Positions 1 through 6,723 of a stretch of 8,359 bases of DNA are shown here, piece by piece (position 1 is the stretch's first letter; the number at the start of each line of letters is the position of its first letter). The stretch comes from Bacteroidales bacterium (GTDB lineage: Bacteria; Bacteroidota; Bacteroidia; Bacteroidales; S143-33): positions 1 through 8,359 of the forward strand of contig JALWNS010000009.1 of assembly GCA_027083655.1 (NCBI GenBank), in the 5' to 3' direction. A program made the translations under genes and the position numbers. The notes beneath the pieces are model-generated. The model did not search any database, was not told the DNA's origin, and saw nothing but the letters and a program-made list of their open reading frames with translations.

Positions 1-1490
1 ACATAGACCTGAAAAACAGTCTGCGACTTGGGGATGAACAAGATAATGACGTGGTTAACGATCAACAAGAAGCTCCAGTAAAAGGAGAAGCTTATTTTTA
101 CCTTAGCCTGCTTGTTAAGAATTATTACCTGGCACATAACAAGGAGTTGAACATCAATCAGCTAATGCTTGACCTCGACGAGCAAGGCCTTCTTAATCTT
201 TTACCAGAAGAATTTATTACAGCAACGGAAAACCTACAGAAAATTACGCTCTTTGACCGTGTGATGTATTTAACTAAGTTATTTGGTTTTAATAAGATAA
301 AAGAACAAATTCCTTATCTGCGTTCATTCGAAGATTTTGTTCTTGATTTTATGTATGAACAGGGGTCTGATATTAAGATATTTCTTGAGATGTGGAATGA
401 GCTAAAAGATGCTTTGAAAGTAGATCTAGCTTATAATGAGGAGGCTATGACTATTATGACGGTACACAGCTCTAAAGGTCTGGCTTTTCCTGTAGTTATT
501 ATACCTTTTGCCGACTGGAAGTTGGAACCAGACAAAAACCCTACTGTCTGGGCAATACCTGAGGGCGAACGGTTTAAACATCTACCCATTTATCCTCTCA
601 AATACAAAAAAGCCATATTTAATTCTTATTTTAAGGAAGCAATGGTTGAGGAATTGATATTTTCTGTAATGGATGCACTAAATCTACTTTATGTAGCTTT
701 TACTAGACCCAAGGAACAATTGATTGTATATGCTAATACTAGATTTCTAAATCCTAAAAGGAAAAAAAATGATAATGAACACAAAACTGTGGGAGATTTG
801 CTCTATAATGGTGCTTATAAGATAGCCAGTAACAGCCCTGGTTACACTTTAATAGAGACGTCTAAACAGTACGAAGATAAAGAACAGCCTTGGACAACAA
901 TCAGGTTGGATGCAGGCTTTGAGAATAAAAAGATTTCTGAGTCCACTACTATTTCTGCCCACAAGCACATCATAAAGTCTTACACAATATCTGAATGGCG
1001 TGATAAACTTGATATAAAATTCGCCTGGAAAGAAATGTATAAAGATACCAAAGTCGAACTACGTCAGGCAATTGACCGTGGTGAGTTAATGCATAAGATT
1101 ATGTCAGAGGTTATAACTATCGATCAACTTAGACCAATTATTGAAAAATATCATTCACAGGGTCTATTAGCTGATTATAATCCAGATGAAGTGGCAGATC
1201 TTCTTTTGAATATGATCAAAAAGGCAGGCATTGAGGACTGGTTCTCTAATAACTGGGAAGTGGAGACAGAGATGAGCATAATTTTGCCCCGCTCAGGCAT
1301 AGAGCGCAGACCAGACCGAGTAATTTTTAACGATCAGAAAGTTATAGTCATTGACTTCAAATTTGCCAGTCCCGAGGCCGGACACAAACGGCAAGTGAGA
1401 GAATACGTCCAGCTTATGTCCCAGATATATCCTGGCAAAGATGTTGAAGGCTATTTGCTTTATGAAGATGGCACTTTAATAAAGGTGTAA
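1..1490 (+). CDS. addA: AddA/RecB-type helicase-nuclease, C-terminal part (5' end outside window)
   Basis: ATP-dependent superfamily 1 DNA helicase with a C-terminal RecB-family nuclease, expected to process double-strand breaks for RecA-dependent repair together with an AddB-type partner. The frame is open to the window edge (first full codon at 3), so the GTG at 51 is an internal valine codon and the N-terminal ATPase motifs lie upstream. Helicase motif V is at about 450-510 (TVHSSKG, then FPVVIIP) and motif VI at 681-734 (LLYVAFTRPKEQL). The nuclease domain follows, with all its expected motifs in order: an H in a GELMH context at 1092, the D of RPDRV at 1314, the D-F-K of VIDFKF at 1353-1361, and QVREY at 1392-1406. 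The active site therefore looks intact. Families of this type usually exceed 1000 residues, so about half is present. No AddB is visible in the window; it could lie upstream. The function is well supported; the exact AddA rather than RecB label is by lineage inference. Confidence 0.9.
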   Translation, partial: IDLKNSLRLGDEQDNDVVNDQQEAPVKGEAYFYLSLLVKNYYLAHNKELNINQLMLDLDEQGLLNLLPEEFITATENLQKITLFDRVMYLTKLFGFNKIKEQIPYLRSFEDFVLDFMYEQGSDIKIFLEMWNELKDALKVDLAYNEEAMTIMTVHSSKGLAFPVVIIPFADWKLEPDKNPTVWAIPEGERFKHLPIYPLKYKKAIFNSYFKEAMVEELIFSVMDALNLLYVAFTRPKEQLIVYANTRFLNPKRKKNDNEHKTVGDLLYNGAYKIASNSPGYTLIETSKQYEDKEQPWTTIRLDAGFENKKISESTTISAHKHIIKSYTISEWRDKLDIKFAWKEMYKDTKVELRQAIDRGELMHKIMSEVITIDQLRPIIEKYHSQGLLADYNPDEVADLLLNMIKKAGIEDWFSNNWEVETEMSIILPRSGIERRPDRVIFNDQKVIVIDFKFASPEAGHKRQVREYVQLMSQIYPGKDVEGYLLYEDGTLIKV

Positions 1491-1510
1491 AATTTGTCCA
1501 CAATATTTTT

Positions 1511-1518
1511 TAAATTTG
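1511..1518 (+). promoter_or_regulatory. candidate -7 box of nnr promoter
   Basis: TAAATTTG matches the Bacteroidota -7 consensus TAnnTTTG exactly and lies 23 bases before the nnr ATG, which would give a leader of about 17 bases. No good -33 TTTG is found at the usual 19-21 base spacing; the nearest TTTG (1493-1496) is only 14 bases away. The gap to the preceding gene is 51 bp, so read-through from addA is an alternative. In AT-rich DNA this box can arise by chance. Confidence 0.35.
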
Positions 1519-1541
1519 TATAAAACGCAAATGTTTTAGCA

Positions 1542-3077
1542 ATGAAAATACTTAGCACACAACAGATCAAGGAAGCCGATAGATTTACCATAGAAAAAGA
1601 GCCTATCCTGTCAATTGATTTAATGGAAAGGGCAGCAGGTAGAGCTGCAGAATGGATCTTGCGTGAAATAGGTGCTGATAATGATTTTGCTGTTTTCGTT
1701 GGCCCTGGTAATAATGGTGGCGATGGCCTGGTAGTTGCCCGTCACATAGACCATGCGCAGCGTGAGGCAAACTTGAAACATCATGTTTATGTTTATGTGG
1801 TTAAATTCTCTGACAAGTATTCAGAAGATTTCAAAATTAATCTGGACCGCCTGAAAAATACAAATGTGGTCGTTTATTATATCACTTCCGAAAATGATTT
1901 TCCTAAACTGTCTGACAACGAGGTTGTTATAGACGCTATTTTTGGGTCAGGTCTCTCACGTCCAGCACGTGGTCTGGCAGGCCAAATAATTGACAAAATA
2001 AACCAATCTCCCAAAAAGCTTGTCATATCAATAGACATTCCTTCTGGACTTTTTGGTGAGGAAAACCATCGCGAACCCCAGTGCATAGTTAAGGCCGATT
2101 ATACACTTACTTTCGAATTTCCTTTCCTATCGTTCTTTTTTGCCGAAAATGAGGATTATGTGGGCGAATTCGTTATTATTCCTATAGGTATTCATCCCGA
2201 GTTCATTGAAAAAGTCAAAACTGATTATTATACAGTTGAAGCAGAGGATATTAGAAAAAGAATTAAGCCACGAAAAAAATTCTCACACAAAGGAAATTAT
2301 GGACATGGACTGCTCGTTGCAGGTCATTATGGAACAATGGGAGCAGCAATACTGGCAGCTAAAGCTGCCCACCGTACAGGTATAGGTTTACTTACTGCGC
2401 ATTTACCAGCAAAATGTGTCGATGTAATGCAAATCTCTTCTCCCGAGACTATTGTACAGGTTGATGAGCAAAATGACCGTGTGAGTACTTATATCAGTAA
2501 TATGGACAAATTTAATGCTATTGGAATTGGGCCAGGCATTGGTTTGATGCAGGAACCTGCGCTTTTGCTCCGTGATGTGTTGATAAAAGGAAAAAACAAA
2601 CACTTTGTCCTAGATGCAGATGCCCTGACCATTCTGGGCCAGAATAAAGATTGGCTAGACTTATTACCTCCAATGTCAATCTTGACACCACATCCTAAGG
2701 AATTTGAAAGAATCGCAGGCTCTAGCCCTAATCATTACCAACGCCTGATATTGCAACGTGAGTTCTCCAAGAAATATAATGCTATTGTTGTTCTTAAGGG
2801 TGCTTATACCTGCATATCATTGCCCGATGGCCGTTGTTATTTCAATACAACAGGTAATCCTGGTATGGCAACTGGTGGAAGTGGCGATGTGCTAACTGGT
2901 ATGATCCTTTCGCTCCTGGCACAGGGATATAATCCCGAAGATGCTGCAATTATTGGTGTATATCTACATGGTCTAGCAGGTGATATTGCTGCTGGTTTTA
3001 ATGGTCAAGATGCTTTAATAGCGTCAGATATAATTAACTTTATACCAGAGGCTTTTCTTACTTTGCTTGAAGAATAA
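1542..3077 (+). CDS. nnr: bifunctional NAD(P)H-hydrate epimerase / ADP-dependent NAD(P)H-hydrate dehydratase
   Basis: Cytosolic metabolite-repair enzyme. It interconverts R- and S-NAD(P)HX, the hydrated and damaged cofactors, and dehydrates the S form back to NAD(P)H using ADP. The 511-residue length fits the full two-domain fusion. The N-terminal YjeF_N epimerase domain (about 1-225) shows GPGNNGGDG at 54-62, DAIFGSG at 131-137 and SIDIPSG at 163-169. The C-terminal ribokinase-like dehydratase domain (about 235-505) shows KGNYGHG at 250-256, GIGPGIG at 328-334, DADAL at 358-362, TPHPKEF at 382-388 and GMATGGSGD at 441-449, the last carrying the expected catalytic Asp449. The start is chosen because MKILSTQQIKEAD is the typical N-terminus of the family. 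No Shine-Dalgarno is present; the leader is A/T-rich. It follows addA by 51 bp and converges on nth with one base between stop codons. No key residue appears missing. Confidence 0.96.
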   Translation: MKILSTQQIKEADRFTIEKEPILSIDLMERAAGRAAEWILREIGADNDFAVFVGPGNNGGDGLVVARHIDHAQREANLKHHVYVYVVKFSDKYSEDFKINLDRLKNTNVVVYYITSENDFPKLSDNEVVIDAIFGSGLSRPARGLAGQIIDKINQSPKKLVISIDIPSGLFGEENHREPQCIVKADYTLTFEFPFLSFFFAENEDYVGEFVIIPIGIHPEFIEKVKTDYYTVEAEDIRKRIKPRKKFSHKGNYGHGLLVAGHYGTMGAAILAAKAAHRTGIGLLTAHLPAKCVDVMQISSPETIVQVDEQNDRVSTYISNMDKFNAIGIGPGIGLMQEPALLLRDVLIKGKNKHFVLDADALTILGQNKDWLDLLPPMSILTPHPKEFERIAGSSPNHYQRLILQREFSKKYNAIVVLKGAYTCISLPDGRCYFNTTGNPGMATGGSGDVLTGMILSLLAQGYNPEDAAIIGVYLHGLAGDIAAGFNGQDALIASDIINFIPEAFLTLLEE

Positions 3078-3078
3078 C

Positions 3079-3717
3079 TTAAGAATGCTCTTTGTAATAT
3101 TTGCACACTTGTTTAAGACCACATTTATCACACTTAGGCTTGCGGGCGGTACAGGTGTACCGCCCGTGTAATATTAACCAATGGTGTGCTTTGAGCCTTT
3201 TGTCCTCAGGTATATATTTCATTAGCTCTTGTTCTGTCTGGAGGGGTGTTTTCGAATTATTTGTCAGGCCAATGCGGTTGGCTACACGAAAAACATGAGT
3301 GTCAACTGCGATTCGTGGTTCCTTGTGAATAATTGCAGCTATGACATTAGCCGATTTACGCCCTATTCCTGGTAGTTTCTGTAATTGATCAAAGTCTTGT
3401 GGTATCGCTCCTCCAAACTCTTCTACCAGCATCTTTGCCATGCCTATTAAATGCTTTGCTTTGTTGTTGGGATAAGAGCAGCTTTTGATTAATTCATACA
3501 CTTCTGATTGACTGGCTCTTGCTAGTTCGTCAGGAGTGGGGAAGTGCCGGAAAAATTCGGGTGTTATCTTGTTTACCCGTACGTCTGTGCACTGGGCTGA
3601 CAATAGCACTGCCACTATTAGCTGGTAAGGATTTTGATAATGGAGCTCTGTATCTGGACTGGGCATTGTTTGTTCAAAGTAATCTAAAACAAAGTCATAT
3701 AGCTCACGCTTTGTCAT
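3079..3717 (-). CDS. nth: endonuclease III (DNA glycosylase/AP lyase)
   Basis: Base-excision repair enzyme that removes oxidised pyrimidines and cuts the abasic site by beta-elimination. At 212 residues it is almost the same length as E. coli Nth (211). The helix-hairpin-helix LPGIGRKSA is at 115-123 with the Schiff-base lysine K121, and the conserved aspartate D139 lies in VDTHVFRV. The four cysteines of the C-terminal [4Fe-4S] cluster, C189, C196, C199 and C205, have the correct C-x6-C-x2-C-x5-C spacing. LLSAQCTDVRVNK at 38-50 is also typical of the family. The ATG at 3717 gives a normal N-terminus. The upstream region has only a weak match to a -7 box (AAAATTTG just before the start), so its promoter is uncertain. 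The gene ends one base from the nnr stop, leaving no room for an intergenic terminator. A GC-rich perfect hairpin lies inside its 3' end (see 3143-3166). Confidence 0.97.
   Translation of the reverse strand: MTKRELYDFVLDYFEQTMPSPDTELHYQNPYQLIVAVLLSAQCTDVRVNKITPEFFRHFPTPDELARASQSEVYELIKSCSYPNNKAKHLIGMAKMLVEEFGGAIPQDFDQLQKLPGIGRKSANVIAAIIHKEPRIAVDTHVFRVANRIGLTNNSKTPLQTEQELMKYIPEDKRLKAHHWLILHGRYTCTARKPKCDKCGLKQVCKYYKEHS
3143..3166. repeat. perfect GC-rich inverted repeat (hairpin) inside nth
   Basis: CGGGCGGTAC (3143-3152), a 4-base spacer AGGT, then GTACCGCCCG (3157-3166): ten base pairs without a mismatch, eight of them G:C. On the nth strand it covers the codons for G-R-Y-T-C-T-A-R, including the first iron-sulfur cysteine. 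It lies 66-89 bases past the nnr stop codon, so it would also fold in an nnr transcript running into nth. The plus-strand sequence after it is A/T-rich but has no clean T-run, so it is not a classic intrinsic terminator. A role is not known. Confidence 0.75.
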
Positions 3718-3803
3718 TGTAGCAAATTTTTATTTTTAACAATTGTAAGAAAAAAATTGCCTATTGAAAATTCTATTTTAACCTTTTTGTGTCTTAAAAC
3801 ATT

Positions 3804-3834
3804 TTTGTCTGTTGTTTCTAATTTTCTACATTTA
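3804..3834 (+). promoter_or_regulatory. candidate Bacteroidota promoter for the MBL-fold gene
   Basis: A TTTG at 3804-3807 (-33 type) is followed after exactly 19 bases by TACATTTA at 3827-3834, which matches seven of eight positions of the -7 consensus TAnnTTTG including the variable ones. Both element types and their spacing fit the family consensus. It lies in the 128-bp divergent region between nth and the hydrolase gene. Transcription would begin around 3840, leaving only about five untranslated bases before the ATG at 3846. Confidence 0.5.
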
Positions 3835-3845
3835 ATGAAAAAGTT

Positions 3846-4562
3846 ATGAGCCTCAAAATCACAATACTTTTTGACAACTATCTGAGCCCTGAGGTTAATA
3901 TTAAAGGGTTGAAGGCAATGTGGGGCTTTTCTGCCTTTATTGAGTTCGAATCATACAAGATACTTTTTGATACTGGTAGCAATGGTCGAGTTTTGAAGAA
4001 TAATGCTCGCCTGTTAGGCATTGATTTAGCCCAGGCTCAAAAACTTTTTATCTCTCATCCACATTGGGATCATATCGGCGGATGGGATACTGTTTTAGAA
4101 GAAAATCCCCAAATATCCCTCATTGTGCCCAATAGCCTGTCCTCCCACCTTATTGAAGATATGAAGCGGCTGACCGAGGTTTATGTTGTGGACACAGATC
4201 CTGAACATATTGATATTCATCTACATAGTACAGGGGTGATGTATCCAGAAGGTGAGCATGCACTTATACTTAACACCGGCAAGGGATTGGTGCTGATTGC
4301 AGGTTGTTCGCATCCACGCATAGAGAACTTTATGGATCGTGCTAAACAGATGTTCCCTGACAAGCAAATTTTCTATGTCATCGGTGGCTTTCATATGCTT
4401 CATGATACTGCAGATCAGATAATACAATCTTTAGCTAGATTTGATACTAAGTTTATTACACCTACTCATTGTACAGGACAGTTGGCTACCGACATGATTA
4501 AAAATAGATATGGGGATTTTTTTATCCAAGGCGGTGTCGGTAAACAAATTGTTTTTGACTAA
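3846..4562 (+). CDS. metallo-beta-lactamase-fold hydrolase, dihydropterin-phosphate-synthase-like (COG1237 type)
   Basis: Predicted cytosolic metal-dependent hydrolase of 238 residues, without a signal peptide. The signature HxHxDH is intact as SHPHWDHIGG (H71, H73, D75, H76). FDTGSNG at 41-47, GCSHPRIEN at 153-161, GGFHM at 180-184 and PTHCTG at 206-211 complete the pattern typical of the group annotated as 7,8-dihydropterin-6-methyl-4-(beta-D-ribofuranosyl)aminobenzene-5'-phosphate synthase. That name comes from an archaeal methanopterin enzyme. Since bacteria of this kind are not expected to make methanopterin, the real substrate is unknown and the name should not be taken as its function. 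The ATG at 3846 is preferred; an ATG at 3835 meets a stop after four codons. The gene is followed after 18 bp by a membrane-protein gene on the same strand, so the two are probably co-transcribed. Confidence 0.88.
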   Translation: MSLKITILFDNYLSPEVNIKGLKAMWGFSAFIEFESYKILFDTGSNGRVLKNNARLLGIDLAQAQKLFISHPHWDHIGGWDTVLEENPQISLIVPNSLSSHLIEDMKRLTEVYVVDTDPEHIDIHLHSTGVMYPEGEHALILNTGKGLVLIAGCSHPRIENFMDRAKQMFPDKQIFYVIGGFHMLHDTADQIIQSLARFDTKFITPTHCTGQLATDMIKNRYGDFFIQGGVGKQIVFD

Positions 4563-4580
4563 AATTTTAAACAAATAAAT

Positions 4581-5216
4581 ATGGAAGAACATGCTCTTTT
4601 AACAGAACAAATAGCCAAAAGTCTGGAGGTGTGGACCATCATTAGTACTTATAATATTGCGATGGTATTGTTACTCCTCGGAGCCCTGCTACATTTTGCT
4701 CGTGGATTTTTCAAGGACACACGTCGGTATTTTCGCTTTAACGTCAGTCGCGATAACTGGAGTATTTTACTCAACCTTTTGAAAGATTTTTCTCTGTTCG
4801 GTTCGTATGGTATTTCGCTTCTTTTGATTAATCCTGACATGTTTGCGGATGTTAAATTTCCAATGCCATTCTTTCCGCTAGGGGTGATTTTCTTAGGTAT
4901 AGCGTTGATTTATAAGATTCGTGGGGATTTGACGCAAAGCAGCAGGGCGCAGAAACTTTTTGCTCTGTTTCTGTTGTTAGCTGTGATAGTGCAATACTTT
5001 GGATTTGTGTTTGTTATGGAGGCAGCTCCAGAGGAATGGGTTAACGCAGGTGTGGCAGGCGATTTTTGGTTGAGCCTCAGGTCAATGAGATCAAATCTTA
5101 ATCCTTCGCTTTCGATGTGGAGCTTTATTCTTAGTTTTCCTGTTTTGGTGATAATTACAGGGCTAATGATTTATTACGGCTACAAAGCTAAGTTTTACAA
5201 AGAGGAAGAAGAGTAA
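4581..5216 (+). CDS. hypothetical five-helix integral membrane protein
   Basis: I do not recognise this 211-residue protein. Hydrophobic segments at about 19-40, 65-83, 95-113, 124-147 and 179-200 suggest five transmembrane helices. A basic and aromatic stretch after the first helix (KDTRRYFRF, 45-53) probably faces the cytoplasm, which would put the N-terminus outside and the C-terminus inside by the positive-inside rule. The C-terminus is charged (KFYKEEEE). No cysteine or histidine pair pattern, ATPase motif or transporter signature is evident; the only histidines are near the N-terminus. Normal amino-acid composition, a clean start 18 bp after the MBL-fold gene and no better frame support a real gene. 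The pairing with the hydrolase suggests co-expression, but no function can be assigned. Confidence 0.8.
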   Translation: MEEHALLTEQIAKSLEVWTIISTYNIAMVLLLLGALLHFARGFFKDTRRYFRFNVSRDNWSILLNLLKDFSLFGSYGISLLLINPDMFADVKFPMPFFPLGVIFLGIALIYKIRGDLTQSSRAQKLFALFLLLAVIVQYFGFVFVMEAAPEEWVNAGVAGDFWLSLRSMRSNLNPSLSMWSFILSFPVLVIITGLMIYYGYKAKFYKEEEE

Positions 5217-5296
5217 ACTGTGATAATAGGCAAATGGTGCGAACGTAGCGTGGACATTAGCTGCTGTGATATGTACTCTTTTTTGTTCGATAGAGC

Positions 5297-5409
5297 GGCT
5301 GTCCAGACAGGATTTTTCTGTGTAGTATAAAAGTAAATACAATGCCGGTTGCAATATAGTGTAATTTGGGATTAAGAGTATTAATGTTCTATCACTTTTC
5401 TGGACAGCC
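5297..5409. repeat. 113-bp unit bounded by 11-bp perfect inverted repeats; possible MITE-like element
   Basis: GGCTGTCCAGA at 5297-5307 and its exact complement TCTGGACAGCC at 5399-5409 enclose 91 bp of A/T-rich sequence with no reading frame of note. It lies in the 226-bp gap (5217-5442) between two convergent genes, where neither needs a promoter. Ends of the form GGCTGTCC are common in bacterial insertion sequences, so a small non-autonomous element or the remains of one is plausible. I could not find a target-site duplication next to the repeats. A terminator is less likely because the loop would be very long and no T-run follows an arm. The rest of the gap shows only an 8-bp direct repeat CTGTGATA (5218-5225, 5264-5271), probably chance. 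Confidence 0.45.
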
Positions 5410-5442
5410 TTGGCTTGGTGGTGATGTTAATTTATGAAAAGA

Positions 5443-6669
5443 TTACTCCATTCTTACGATTCTGGGCTGGAATTTTCCCACAATATCAATAAGCTCTTGC
5501 TGTGCATTTATTACCTGGTTTATGTCTTTATAAGCCATGGGCACTTCGTCCAGGCCTCCACCGATAAGCTCTACTTTGGCTTGTTTGAGTACCTTTTCCA
5601 AGTCTTTACGTGTGAATGTCTTTTTTGCTTTATTTCTTGACATAGCCCGTCCTGCACCATGGGATGCTGAGTTGAGAGAGCGTTCATTGCCACGGCCTTG
5701 GACAATGTAAGCAGGGGAGACCATATCGCCAGGTATGATACCCAGTGCACCTTTGTGTGCTGGAGTGGCTCCTTTGCGATGCACAATGACCTCTCGTCCA
5801 TTCCATGTTTCTTTCCATGCAAAATTGTGATGATTTTCGACAAGCTTAATGGGTTGTATGCCAATAGCTTGTGCCAGGCGGCGGTGAATGTAATGATGAT
5901 TAGCCCTGGCGTAGTCGCCAGCTAAATTCATGGCTTTCCAATATTCCTGTCCTTCTTCTGAATCCAGTTCTAACCAGGAGAGTTTTCGTACATGGGTGGG
6001 CAGGTTTAATTTTTCTTCTGCTATCTTGGAATAGTGTTTTGCAATTTCATAACCAAAATGCCGTGAACCTGAATGCGATAAAATTCCAAAATATTTGCCA
6101 GGCTTGATACCCAGTGGATTATCTTCGTTGAGGATTGTTACCTCGCCAAATTCTACAAAGTGGTTTCCACGTCCTGATGTACCAAACTGGCGTATAGCTG
6201 TCTGATGATGTTTTCTGAGAAATTTTATCTCCCGGAATTCTGGTCTTTCCAGTACAGGGTCATCTGGTCTATCTTCGAATTCATCAGTGCCAAAACGGGT
6301 ATTTTCGAAGAGAATACCTTTGAGCATGTCCCTATAACGATCTAAAAAATCAGGCTCTGTCTCGTATATAGTCATGGTCATCCGGCATCCAATATCCATA
6401 CCCACAGCATACGGTATAATAACATTATCAGTAGCAATTACTCCTCCAATAGGCAAGCCATATCCTTCGTGTGCATCAGGCATAAGTGCCCCTGCGAGGG
6501 AGACAGGCAGGGACATAGCATTTTCCATCTGTTCTATGGCACCGTATTCTATCGGCACACCCCCGAAAAGTGCATAACTCTTTGGGCTAAGTATAATATT
6601 TGAATTAGCTGGTTGCCTGGTCTGTGGCTTTTCCTGTTTCTTATTCTTCTTCTTTTTTTTCTTGCTCAT
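5443..6669 (-). CDS. rtcB: RtcB-family RNA ligase
   Basis: GTP- and Mn2+-dependent ligase joining RNA 2',3'-cyclic phosphate or 3'-phosphate ends to 5'-OH ends through a guanylylated histidine; used in tRNA and rRNA end repair. The length (408) equals E. coli RtcB. Expected motifs are present: MPDAHEGYGLPIGG (63-76), GMDIGC with metal ligands D92 and C95, GNHF with N169 and H170, SHSGSRH with H199, NHHN (279-282), KGATPAH (299-305) and SHGAGRAMSR with the guanylylation histidine H337. DEVPMAYKDIN (374-384) closes the domain. Residue 96 is arginine (GCRM) where the E. coli type has glycine. The N-terminus has a run of six lysines (3-8) in a basic tail of about 20 residues, which may bind RNA. 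No rtcA, rtcR or prfH gene is adjacent. It has its own candidate promoter 54 bp downstream of the DUF819 gene. Confidence 0.95.
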   Translation of the reverse strand: MSKKKKKKNKKQEKPQTRQPANSNIILSPKSYALFGGVPIEYGAIEQMENAMSLPVSLAGALMPDAHEGYGLPIGGVIATDNVIIPYAVGMDIGCRMTMTIYETEPDFLDRYRDMLKGILFENTRFGTDEFEDRPDDPVLERPEFREIKFLRKHHQTAIRQFGTSGRGNHFVEFGEVTILNEDNPLGIKPGKYFGILSHSGSRHFGYEIAKHYSKIAEEKLNLPTHVRKLSWLELDSEEGQEYWKAMNLAGDYARANHHYIHRRLAQAIGIQPIKLVENHHNFAWKETWNGREVIVHRKGATPAHKGALGIIPGDMVSPAYIVQGRGNERSLNSASHGAGRAMSRNKAKKTFTRKDLEKVLKQAKVELIGGGLDEVPMAYKDINQVINAQQELIDIVGKFQPRIVRME

Positions 6670-6693
6670 TGAGGTGTTTTGTGGATTCTACTG

Positions 6694-6701
6694 CAAATAT
6701 A
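6694..6701 (-). promoter_or_regulatory. candidate -7 box of rtcB promoter
   Basis: Read on the minus strand, TATATTTG matches the Bacteroidota -7 consensus TAnnTTTG exactly. It lies in the 54-bp gap between the DUF819 stop and the rtcB start, giving a leader of about 18 bases. At a 20-base spacer the -33 position reads GATG and overlaps the tandem TGA TGA stop codons of the upstream gene, so the -33 element is poor. It suggests rtcB can be transcribed independently of the two genes before it. Confidence 0.5.
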
Positions 6702-6723
6702 CACTACAAAACAAAATTTTTCA

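Noticed and set aside
2354..2369. GGCAGC/GCTGCC short hairpin within nnr
   Set aside because: Six to seven base pairs explained by alanine codons around a lysine (LAAKAA); such short palindromes are frequent in coding DNA.
3101..3298. Plus-strand open frame opposite nth
   Set aside because: Antisense shadow of nth; its composition has no protein-like motif.
4561..4580. AAAATTTT palindrome between the MBL-fold and membrane protein genes as a terminator
   Set aside because: All A/T, four-base arms with no loop; too weak, and the 18-bp spacing suits an operon.
5218..5271. Direct repeat CTGTGATA (two copies, 46 apart start to start)
   Set aside because: Only eight bases and two copies; no pattern of further repeats, so likely chance.
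5163..5354. Minus-strand open frame of 63 codons partly in the convergent gap
   Set aside because: It overlaps the 3' end of the membrane protein gene and the inverted-repeat unit, and has no recognisable motif or promoter.
5571..5864. Minus-strand open frame of 97 codons inside rtcB
   Set aside because: It lies wholly within the strongly supported rtcB frame and shows no family features.
1542..6669. A combined DNA/RNA/cofactor repair island (nnr, nth, rtcB with addA)
   Set aside because: Genes lie on different strands with separate promoters and are ordinary housekeeping genes; shared location alone does not support a joint system.
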